From positions 1 to 8,031 of the forward strand of contig JAITHO010000173.1 of the NCBI GenBank assembly GCA_031279915.1: a stretch of DNA of 8,031 nt. The letters are read 5' to 3'. The notes beneath the pieces were generated by a model that saw nothing but the letters and a program-made list of their open reading frames with translations, was not told the DNA's origin and did not search any database. Below are positions 1-5,540 of this stretch, piece after piece. This DNA is from Tannerellaceae bacterium (GTDB taxonomy: Bacteria > Bacteroidota > Bacteroidia > Bacteroidales > Tannerellaceae). Within the stretch, counting starts at the first letter, position 1; every line of letters begins with the position of its first letter. Both the position numbers and the translations under genes were made by a program.

Positions 1-203
1 CTTTTCAGCTCCAGGTATTTGCTTTCCGAGGCGATCACGACTACTTCCGGATTGAACCGACGGGCCTGACGGGCAAGTATGTCGCTCTGAACGTTGGCAA
101 CGAGGGCATAGACTTCAAACAGATCTTCATGCGCGCTTATAACTTCGAGGGCTTGCGTTCCGATGGATCCGGTTGAGCCGAGAATAGCCAGTCGCCTTTT
201 CAT
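1..203 (-). CDS. dxr: 1-deoxy-D-xylulose 5-phosphate reductoisomerase, N-terminal part (runs off left edge)
   Basis: Dxr (IspC) converts 1-deoxy-D-xylulose 5-phosphate to 2-C-methyl-D-erythritol 4-phosphate with NADPH. This is the first committed step of the non-mevalonate isoprenoid pathway in the cytosol, which feeds undecaprenyl phosphate and quinones. Only the first 67 codons are present. They begin MKRRLAILGSTGSIGTQALE, and the GSTGSIG motif at residues 9-15 is the Dxr NADPH-binding loop. The following Rossmann-fold pattern (VYALVAN, then FNPEVVVIA) also fits the family. The substrate-binding and metal-binding parts lie outside the window. The ATG at 203-201 comes 3 bases after the TGA of the M23 gene, so the two genes are probably co-transcribed and perhaps translationally coupled. 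No promoter is visible directly upstream. Identification is firm; completeness of the gene cannot be judged. Confidence 0.95.
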   Translation of the reverse strand, partial: MKRRLAILGSTGSIGTQALEVISAHEDLFEVYALVANVQSDILARQARRFNPEVVVIASESKYLELK

Positions 204-206
204 CTA

Positions 207-1076
207 TCAGAAGGAGATATATTCTTCAGGATTTACGGGAATGCCGTTATGCCAAAGTTCGAAATGGAGATGCGGGCCGGTCGACAGTTCGCCGGTATTT
301 CCGATAATGGCGATAGCTTCGCCTGCAACAACTTTATCGCCCATTCTTTTCAGAAGCAGTTCGTTGTGCTTATATATCGAAACAAATCCATTACGGTGCT
401 GGAGCTGAATTATATTACCGAACTGAGGATCGAAACCGGTGAAGATTACTGTTCCCTCAAGCGCGGCAAATACATTCTCGCGCGGAGCGCCAACGAGATC
501 GATACCGAAGTGATTCTTTGAAGCATCGTAGGGCGCGGATACGACTCCTTTTACAGGCTTGTAAAAGAAGACTACGTTCGTTGGCGGAGTACTTGGATTG
601 AGCGCTGTGAGATGGTATTTCTCTTTCTCGTAGGTTTCTCTCACGAAATTTTCCTCCTTTTCGCTGCGCGGGATGTTATAGTCGGCTTTGATGATTGCAG
701 CTGAATCTACGTTGCGAACGGTATCGACGGGCATGCTTCCGGTAAGGATGGCGACTACGTTGTTGAGGTATTTGCCCTGCATGTAGATGATGCGTTCCAG
801 AGAATCGGCTCGCAGGGCATTTTGCATTATCTCTTTGCGCACCTCTACGTCGAGGTAGCCGGGAAGATAGTTGCGAATGGGGGTGTTGATTATTATCACT
901 GATGTGAAGATTACGAGCAAAAGGGCGAAGGCGAATAGGACTGAGAAGGCGGATAACTGCGATAAGCGGAACGACCATACTTCCTCGAGCGTTCCTTCAT
1001 TAAAAAACGAGAGTTTATATTTTAACCTTATCTTGCGCCAAAACGATTGAAAATCTCTTCTTCCTTGCTTTGCCAT
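207..1076 (-). CDS. membrane-anchored M23 family (LytM-type) metallopeptidase
   Basis: Probable zinc D,D- or glycyl-type endopeptidase acting on peptidoglycan in the periplasm. The product has 289 residues. A basic N-terminus is followed by one hydrophobic segment at about residues 43-63 (inner-membrane anchor, no lipobox), then a linker at about 75-165 and a C-terminal M23 domain at about 175-285. The domain keeps the zinc ligands of HxxxD (H189, D193) and HxH (H269, H271), plus H237 in the position of the LytM accessory histidine, so it looks catalytically competent. An in-frame TTG at 1097 would add seven residues, but that TTG is part of the TATCTTTG promoter element, so the ATG at 1076 (MAKQGRRDF) is preferred. 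There is no clear Shine-Dalgarno. The gene lies between rimM and dxr, which fits an envelope operon. The exact cleavage specificity cannot be read from the sequence, and a regulatory rather than hydrolytic role remains possible. Confidence 0.92.
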   Translation of the reverse strand: MAKQGRRDFQSFWRKIRLKYKLSFFNEGTLEEVWSFRLSQLSAFSVLFAFALLLVIFTSVIIINTPIRNYLPGYLDVEVRKEIMQNALRADSLERIIYMQGKYLNNVVAILTGSMPVDTVRNVDSAAIIKADYNIPRSEKEENFVRETYEKEKYHLTALNPSTPPTNVVFFYKPVKGVVSAPYDASKNHFGIDLVGAPRENVFAALEGTVIFTGFDPQFGNIIQLQHRNGFVSIYKHNELLLKRMGDKVVAGEAIAIIGNTGELSTGPHLHFELWHNGIPVNPEEYISF

Positions 1077-1094
1077 AATGTATTTCTGTGTGCG

Positions 1095-1124
1095 CAAAGA
1101 TATTGGAAAATCTTAAATATCCAA
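1095..1124 (-). promoter_or_regulatory. Bacteroidota-type promoter for M23-dxr, inside the 3' end of rimM
   Basis: On the minus strand there is TTG at 1124-1122, then 19 bases, then TATCTTTG at 1102-1095. This matches the Bacteroidota primary sigma consensus (-33 TTG, 19-21 bases, -7 TAnnTTTG) at every defined base. The predicted start of transcription is about 1088, giving an untranslated leader of roughly a dozen bases before the ATG at 1076. The -33 element lies inside the last rimM codons, so M23 and dxr can be transcribed independently of the upstream genes. This is a consensus match only; no start site has been mapped. Confidence 0.65.
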
Positions 1125-1634
1125 CAGTCCGGCGGGGAGACTTAGCTGAAGCCTGCGCCCCGCGTGATCCACATCGATGATCCAATCTTCGACGGCGGGA
1201 ACGAGCAGCGTGCGATCGCCTTCTTCGAGCACCAGCAGAATGTTCGGCGTACTGTCGTCGATCGCCGTAATCGCGCCATGAGATTCGCCGTACTGGTCTT
1301 CCAGAATATATCCGCAGAGCGACGACCAGCTATTGTCGGCTTCATCGTCGGCTTCCGGATAGGCTTCCGCAGGGCAGTACACTGCTTTGCCGGACAGCCT
1401 CCGAGCTTTGTCGGCGCTATCAACGGCGGCGAGCTTGAAGAGTTGCACGCTGGAGGTCTTGCGTCTGACTCCTTCTATAAAAAATGGTACGCAAGTTCCT
1501 TCGATTTCGCACACTATATACGATTCCTCGCCAACAAATGACGCTACCCGATCTCCAACATAGCCTATCTCGCCCTTGATACCGTGCGGCTTTGTGAAGG
1601 ATCCTATTTTACGAAGATTTTCCTTACTTATCAT
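1113..1634 (-). CDS. rimM: 16S rRNA processing / 30S maturation factor RimM
   Basis: RimM binds ribosomal protein uS19 and helps assemble the head of the 30S subunit in the cytosol. The product has 173 residues, the usual length. The N-terminal beta-barrel domain opens with GSFTKPHGIKGEI at residues 11-23, the family signature (KPHGIKGE). The C-terminal PRC-barrel domain covers about residues 100-173 and ends with a pattern typical of RimM, a VPAVEDWI stretch followed by LPAGLLDI. The ATG at 1634 is the natural start because the signature lies a few residues downstream. The gene follows murA after a 70-base gap with no obvious terminator, so read-through is likely. A single-mismatch -7 element (CATATTTG) precedes it but has no -33 partner. 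In many other bacteria rimM sits with rpsP and trmD; here it is in the envelope cluster, an arrangement I recall from Bacteroidales. Confidence 0.93.
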   Translation of the reverse strand: MISKENLRKIGSFTKPHGIKGEIGYVGDRVASFVGEESYIVCEIEGTCVPFFIEGVRRKTSSVQLFKLAAVDSADKARRLSGKAVYCPAEAYPEADDEADNSWSSLCGYILEDQYGESHGAITAIDDSTPNILLVLEEGDRTLLVPAVEDWIIDVDHAGRRLQLSLPAGLLDI

Positions 1635-1704
1635 ATCTATCTGCCCAAATATGCAACCAAAACTCAGAGCTTATGCATGCATCGAAACGCCTATACGCGC
1701 GCCA

Positions 1705-3015
1705 TTAATTATCCAAACGGATAATTCTTGCGCCAATACGGTTCAAACGCTTGTCAATGTTCTCGTATCCGCGATCGATCTGTTCGATATTATGGATCTG
1801 GCTTGTGCCCTCGGCGCTCATTGCGGCGATTAATAAAGCTATCCCTGCACGGATATCGGGCGACATAAGCGTCGAACTGCGCAGCCTTACCTTGTTGCCC
1901 AAACCTATCACTGCGGCGCGATGAGGATCGCATAATATGATACGTGCGCCCATGTCTATTAGCTTATCTACGAAAAAAAGGCGGCTCTCAAACATCTTCT
2001 GGTGGATAAGTACGCTTCCAACCGCTTGCGTCGCTACCACAAGCATTACGCTCAGCAAATCAGGACTGAGCCCAGGCCAAGGCGCATCGGATATGCTCAT
2101 TATCGAACCGTCTATGAAGGTTTCTATCGAATACGATTCACAAGAAGCTACATATATATTATCGCCCTCTTGCGTAACGGGTATGCCTAGGCGCCGAAAG
2201 GATTCGGGAATAATTCCCAGCATATCGCAGCGCGTGTTGCATATCCTTATCTCTGAGCCTGTCATCGCTGCCATGCCTATAAAACTACCTACTTCGATCA
2301 TGTCGGGAAGCAACTCATGATCGGTTCCCCCCAGGCTCTCAACTCCTTCGATACGCAGCAAATTCGATCCGACCCCCGATATACGCGCGCCCATGCGCTT
2401 AAGCATCAACGAGAGCTGCTGCACGTAAGGCTCGCAGGCTGCGTTGTAAATCGTCGTTGCGCCCTCAGCCAAAGCCGCCGCCATAAGCACGTTAGCCGTT
2501 CCGGTAACCGATGCCTCGTCAAGCAACAAGTAGGCCCCCTTCAAGCGCGAAGCCTCCAAACGGATGCACCTCCGCTCCGAATCATACTCAAGCTCAGCCC
2601 CAAGCTTTTGCAAACCGGTAAAATGAGTATCCAAACGACGCCGTCCGATTTTATCGCCTCCTGGCTGAGGAACAAGTGCGCGCCCAAAGCGAGCAAGCAG
2701 AGGCCCTGTGATCATAACCGCGCCACGAAGCGCAGCGCATGCTCGCACGAATTTCTCCGTCTCCAGAAAATCGAGGTCAATATCATCTGCCCTAAACGAA
2801 TAATCATGTTCCCCCAGTTTCTCAACCTTCACGCCCATTTCCCGAAGCAGCATGATAAGGTTCGTAGCATCAAGAATATCAGGAACGTTACGAATCCTAA
2901 CCTCTTCCGACGTCAAGAGCGATGCGCAGATAACTTCCAGCGCCTCGTTTTTCGCGCCCTGAGGCGTCAGTTCTCCCTTAAGCCGCTGACCGCCTTCAAT
3001 GATAAACGAGCTCAT
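1705..3015 (-). CDS. murA: UDP-N-acetylglucosamine 1-carboxyvinyltransferase (Asp-type active-site loop)
   Basis: MurA transfers enolpyruvate from PEP to UDP-GlcNAc, the first committed step of peptidoglycan synthesis, in the cytosol. The product has 436 residues, normal for the family. Residues visible by alignment from memory with the E. coli enzyme are K22-N23 (AKNE), the mobile loop PGGDKIGRR at 118-126, D319 (catalytic base, in GLSPDLL) and R389 (SPDIRAG). The family signatures LDEASVTGTAN and EQIDRGYENI are also present. The loop residue equivalent to E. coli Cys115 is D121. That substitution is known in Mycobacterium, Chlamydia and Borrelia MurA and prevents alkylation by fosfomycin while leaving the enzyme active, so intrinsic insensitivity is expected. 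The start ATG at 3015 is one base past the TAG of the DUF4290 gene, which indicates translational coupling. The enzyme appears intact, and murA is favoured over the paralogous aroA by the UDP-GlcNAc-type motifs. Confidence 0.96.
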   Translation of the reverse strand: MSSFIIEGGQRLKGELTPQGAKNEALEVICASLLTSEEVRIRNVPDILDATNLIMLLREMGVKVEKLGEHDYSFRADDIDLDFLETEKFVRACAALRGAVMITGPLLARFGRALVPQPGGDKIGRRRLDTHFTGLQKLGAELEYDSERRCIRLEASRLKGAYLLLDEASVTGTANVLMAAALAEGATTIYNAACEPYVQQLSLMLKRMGARISGVGSNLLRIEGVESLGGTDHELLPDMIEVGSFIGMAAMTGSEIRICNTRCDMLGIIPESFRRLGIPVTQEGDNIYVASCESYSIETFIDGSIMSISDAPWPGLSPDLLSVMLVVATQAVGSVLIHQKMFESRLFFVDKLIDMGARIILCDPHRAAVIGLGNKVRLRSSTLMSPDIRAGIALLIAAMSAEGTSQIHNIEQIDRGYENIDKRLNRIGARIIRLDN

Positions 3016-3016
3016 T

Positions 3017-3640
3017 CTATTTTTTTCGCGCCTTCTTTTTCCTATTATTTTGCTGCGAATTGCTTGTCGACGTTTCTGCCATCTTACCTACAAGCTCCTG
3101 AGCTTCCGGAAGTTTCATCTCACCTTCTCCGATTTTTATACGCCCTTTCGAAAGCTCATACAAGTCCGCAAAAATACGCCCGTTATCAACTGTGTCTTTA
3201 TTCCAAACAATATACGAACGCTTCATTTGCATAGCTATGTAAAAGATAAGCTTCTGTTTGTCAGCTCCATCCTCCATGTTGATAGCTTCGGCTATCATTC
3301 GTTCGATAATTATCCCATAATGCCTGTACCTAAAGCGCGAATTATTGTAAGGTAAACGGTACGGCTTACGGTATAAATCTTCCTTGCGTATGACTTCGTA
3401 TGGGAAATCAATGTCGAGCTTAAAGTCGGCCATAATCGCCAAATGATCCCAAAGTATGTGCTTAAAATCGCTAATGTCGCGCAAATGAGGGAACAAATTG
3501 CCCATAGTTCCGATAATAGCTAGTGCGGAATTTTGCCGCTCGTTGCGATCCGGAAGCGACACGCAGTGATCAACCATGTTTTGAATAATGCGGCCATATT
3601 CGGGAAGTATCAGCCGTTTCTGTTCTGTATTATACTCCAT
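3017..3640 (-). CDS. DUF4290 family protein of unknown function
   Basis: This is a 207-residue, probably cytosolic protein without a signal peptide or membrane segment. It matches, from memory, the DUF4290 family of Bacteroidota, starting MEYNTEQKRLILPEYGR. Visible features are a conserved-looking N-terminal half with LILPEYGRIIQNMVDHC, a His/Asp-bearing stretch FKHILWDHLAIMADFKLDIDFPY at about 79-101 written here only as a landmark (FKHILWDHL then DIDFPY), a Tyr/Arg-rich centre (RKPYRLPYNNSRFRYRHYG), and a helical second half. The tail is low-complexity and strongly basic (NNRKKKARKK), which could contact nucleic acid or ribosomes; that is inference. It is the first gene of the minus-strand operon and overlaps nothing, ending one base before murA starts. 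A -7 element TACATTTG lies about 20 bases upstream of the ATG. Its constant pairing with murA suggests a link with wall synthesis or growth, but no reaction can be assigned. Confidence 0.85.
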   Translation of the reverse strand: MEYNTEQKRLILPEYGRIIQNMVDHCVSLPDRNERQNSALAIIGTMGNLFPHLRDISDFKHILWDHLAIMADFKLDIDFPYEVIRKEDLYRKPYRLPYNNSRFRYRHYGIIIERMIAEAINMEDGADKQKLIFYIAMQMKRSYIVWNKDTVDNGRIFADLYELSKGRIKIGEGEMKLPEAQELVGKMAETSTSNSQQNNRKKKARKK

Positions 3641-3660
3641 ATTCAGATAATAATTTTAGG

Positions 3661-3668
3661 CAAATGTA
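3661..3668 (-). promoter_or_regulatory. -7 promoter element upstream of the DUF4290-murA-rimM operon
   Basis: TACATTTG on the minus strand matches TAnnTTTG exactly. The predicted transcription start is around 3654, about 14 bases before the ATG at 3640. No TTG is found 19-21 bases upstream, so the -33 half is weak or replaced by an activator. It is the best candidate for the main operon promoter. Confidence 0.5.
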
Positions 3669-3934
3669 CGAAACATTAAGCAGATTATCCGCCCCTTATC
3701 TACCTCTGCCCAAAAACTTTTGCGGATTTTTCTACAAAAGTAGGCAAAATTATGCGACAAGCTTGTTGAAGAAATTTCCCTACTTATGCGAATTTATGCG
3801 GCAGTACTGCCGCCTTTATATAGCAACTTATGCGCATAAATTTGGCTACTTATGCGCATCTGCCCAGCAGCTTATCCGAATTTCCCTACAAACTTATTCA
3901 AATTTTTTTCGGTATATATAATAATGTATAGGAC
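3669..3934. promoter_or_regulatory. divergent control region with repeated TTATGCG words and palindromes
   Basis: This AT-rich gap lies between the two divergent promoters. TTATGCG occurs on the plus strand at 3750, 3784, 3794, 3828 and 3850, and once inverted at 3833-3839. Three perfect palindromes fall in the same stretch: ACAAGCTTGT (3757-3766), GCGGCAGTACTGCCGC (3798-3813) and TTATGCGCATAA (3828-3839). AATTTCCCTAC is also present twice, starting near 3773 and 3889. Further -7-like words occur (minus 3742-3735 TACTTTTG, minus 3752-3745 TAATTTTG, plus 3837-3844 TAAATTTG), but none has a TTG partner at 19 bases. The open frame that crosses the region on the plus strand looks non-coding. A regulator-binding array is the most economical reading; a small RNA cannot be excluded. 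Confidence 0.45.
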
Positions 3935-3964
3935 TTGAATGCCGCCATCATTAAAGTATCTTTG
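3935..3964 (+). promoter_or_regulatory. Bacteroidota-type promoter of the aldo/keto reductase gene
   Basis: TTG at 3935-3937, 19 bases, then TATCTTTG at 3957-3964, a full match to the -33/-7 consensus of the Bacteroidota primary sigma factor. Transcription should start near 3971, about 30 bases before the first ATG (4001). The leader is A/T-rich with no strong Shine-Dalgarno, which is common in this phylum. Confidence 0.7.
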
Positions 3965-4000
3965 CAGATAAAAACGAATAATTAGCGAAATAATATTATT

Positions 4001-5185
4001 ATGGAACACAAAGAAGGCACGATGCAGTATCGCGCATCTGCACAAATCGGTGAAAAATTATCTATCCTTGGGCTCGGATGCATGCGCTTCTCGAGGAATA
4101 TGGCTGAGACTGAGCGGATGATTCTCGCTGCCGTAGAAGGCGGTGTAAATTACTTCGATACGGCATACATTTATGCAGGTAGCGAAGAAACCCTTGGCAA
4201 CATAGTGAGCAAGAACCGCCTACGCTCGCGGATAAATATCGCAACCAAGCTGCCCCTCGTTTCCTGCAAAGGCCCCGAAAGCTTCGACCGCTTTTTCAAC
4301 AAACAGCTTGAGCGCTTACGTACAGACTACATAGATTTCTACCTTATGCACATGATTACCGACGCCGCGCAGTGCCGTATGCTGCTGGATTGGGGCATAG
4401 AGCGATGGATTGACGAAAAGAAGCGCGAAGGACGTATACGCTATGCGGGATTTTCGTTCCACGGTTCGGGCGTAGAATTTCAGAAAGTGCTCGAAATGTC
4501 GCGATGGGAGTTTTGCCAAATTCAGTATAACTATTCGAATGAGAACTATCAGGCTGGCAAAGAGGGACTAAAAGCGGCCGCCGCCAAGGGCCTTCCGGTC
4601 ATAATCATGGAGCCGCTACTGGGCGGACGGCTGGCGACTGGCTTGCCCGCAGAGGCGCGTAAGCTGTTGGCAGAGCTTGATCCGGCGCTCAGCCCCGCGG
4701 CATGGGGCTTGCGATGGCTATGGAATCAGCCGGAAGTTACTTCTGTGCTGAGCGGCATGAACACGGTGGCGCAGATGCGCGAAAATATCCGTGCGGCTGA
4801 GAACTTTGCGCCATTGTCGGCGGCTGAAGCTGAGGCCTTTGTTGCCGTTCGAGAAATACTTTCGCGAGCTTATAAGATAAACTGCACAGGCTGCAATTAC
4901 TGCATGCCCTGCCCGCAAGGAATCAATATTCCGGAATGCTTCGCCGCCTATAACGCCAGCTTTGCGCAAGGCTTCGTAACCGGTCTGCAACTATTGCTAA
5001 CCAGCTCGGCTGCAATGGGAGCCAAGCCTTGCGGCCCGCGCACATGCATCCGATGCGGCAAGTGCGAACGTCATTGCCCGCAGAGCATAGCCATTCCGAG
5101 CCAGCTCCAGCGCCTCTCGAAACGCCTCGAACCACTTCCCGTTAGAGCCGCAGTGAGAATCGCAAGGTACTTCCTCCGCCGATAG
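4001..5185 (+). CDS. aldo/keto reductase with C-terminal [4Fe-4S] cluster domain
   Basis: Predicted oxidoreductase of the AKR superfamily (COG1453-like), 394 residues, cytosolic. The N-terminal TIM-barrel spans about 10-285 and keeps the catalytic tetrad D53, Y58, K83 and H117 (in YFDTAYIYAGSEE, ATKLP and YLMHM). The C-terminal part adds two ferredoxin-like cysteine clusters: C295, C298, C301 and C304 followed by Pro, and C349, C352, C355 and C359 followed by Pro. These should hold two [4Fe-4S] clusters and could pass electrons between a carrier and the NAD(P)H site. The substrate is unknown. The ATG at 4001 adds MEHKEGT before MQYRASAQIGEKLSILGLGC; the second ATG at 4022 has GAAGG about seven bases upstream and fits the usual start of relatives (MQYR...), so 4022 may be the real start. 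The gene is monocistronic, with its own strong promoter, and converges on the DUF3467 gene. Family assignment is firm, function is not. Confidence 0.9.
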   Translation: MEHKEGTMQYRASAQIGEKLSILGLGCMRFSRNMAETERMILAAVEGGVNYFDTAYIYAGSEETLGNIVSKNRLRSRINIATKLPLVSCKGPESFDRFFNKQLERLRTDYIDFYLMHMITDAAQCRMLLDWGIERWIDEKKREGRIRYAGFSFHGSGVEFQKVLEMSRWEFCQIQYNYSNENYQAGKEGLKAAAAKGLPVIIMEPLLGGRLATGLPAEARKLLAELDPALSPAAWGLRWLWNQPEVTSVLSGMNTVAQMRENIRAAENFAPLSAAEAEAFVAVREILSRAYKINCTGCNYCMPCPQGINIPECFAAYNASFAQGFVTGLQLLLTSSAAMGAKPCGPRTCIRCGKCERHCPQSIAIPSQLQRLSKRLEPLPVRAAVRIARYFLRR

Positions 5186-5211
5186 ATGCGCTATGAAACG
5201 GATTTCGCCGC

Positions 5212-5520
5212 TTAAGCCTCGCCCGACATCCCGTCTATCGGAGGCAGCATCGTTTGGAAGGCAGCGCTGTTGCGCTCCATCTCGTCGAACTTGCGGATGT
5301 TATCCTCCAAGGCAAGCACAAGCCGGCGAGCATTGTCGGGAGTAAGAATGATACGGCTTTGAACCTTAGCCTTCGGCATGCCGGGAAGCACGCGGATGAA
5401 GTCGATAACAAAGTCATACGACGAATGCGCTATAACGGCAAGATTTGCATAACTGCCTTGAGCAATATCTTCAGATAGCTCTATTTGAATCTCGCTAGGT
5501 AGGTTGAGATTGTTGTCCAT
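5212..5520 (-). CDS. DUF3467 family protein
   Basis: This is a small protein of 102 residues with no signal peptide or membrane segment. It matches the DUF3467 family widespread in Bacteroidota by the block EIQIELSEDIAQGSYANLAV, followed by HSSYDFVIDFIRVLPGMPKAKVQSRI cited as landmarks at about residues 32-57 (HSSYDFVIDF, LPGMPKAKV), then SRIILTPDNARRL. The function is unknown. I recall family members next to RNA polymerase or other expression genes. Here it lies 20 bases downstream of tex in the same direction with no promoter in the gap, so it is probably co-transcribed with tex. Its 3' end converges on the aldo/keto reductase gene with a 26-base gap and no convincing terminator hairpin. 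Pro-rich C-terminal residues (LPPIDGMSGEA) look disordered. Identification of the family is good; any role in transcription is inference from the neighbour. Confidence 0.85.
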   Translation of the reverse strand: MDNNLNLPSEIQIELSEDIAQGSYANLAVIAHSSYDFVIDFIRVLPGMPKAKVQSRIILTPDNARRLVLALEDNIRKFDEMERNSAAFQTMLPPIDGMSGEA

Positions 5521-5540
5521 ATTAGTACAGATTTAATGAT

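Noticed and set aside
210..223. GAAGGAGATATAT on the plus strand, looking like a strong ribosome binding site of expression vectors
   Set aside because: It is antisense to the last M23 codons (PEEYISF) and no start codon follows at a suitable distance. The resemblance is accidental.
1640..1660. CATATTTG as a -7 promoter element for rimM
   Set aside because: The first base differs from TAnnTTTG and there is no TTG 19-21 bases upstream; read-through from murA is enough.
1673..1682. ATGCATGCAT palindrome between murA and rimM
   Set aside because: It is a short alternating 10-base palindrome of a kind expected by chance, with no associated promoter or repeat.
2317..3234. 305-residue open frame on the plus strand
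   Set aside because: It lies opposite murA and the end of the DUF4290 gene, has no recognisable domain or promoter, and is the codon-bias shadow of well-supported genes.
3684..3878. TTATCCG/TTATGCG words as DnaA boxes of an origin
   Set aside because: None matches TTATNCACA; the last bases differ. There is no dnaA, dnaN or rpmH nearby, so an origin is not supported.
3664..3921. 85-residue Tyr/Leu-rich open frame in the divergent spacer
   Set aside because: It starts inside the -7 element of the opposite operon. Its composition reflects the repeated TTATGCG words, and no ribosome binding site or family is recognisable.
5173..5244. Inverted repeat CCTCCG..GATAG with CTATCGGAGG as a bidirectional terminator between the convergent genes
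   Set aside because: The arms need a 3-base bulge, the loop is about 49 bases, both arms fall in coding sequence and no T-run follows.
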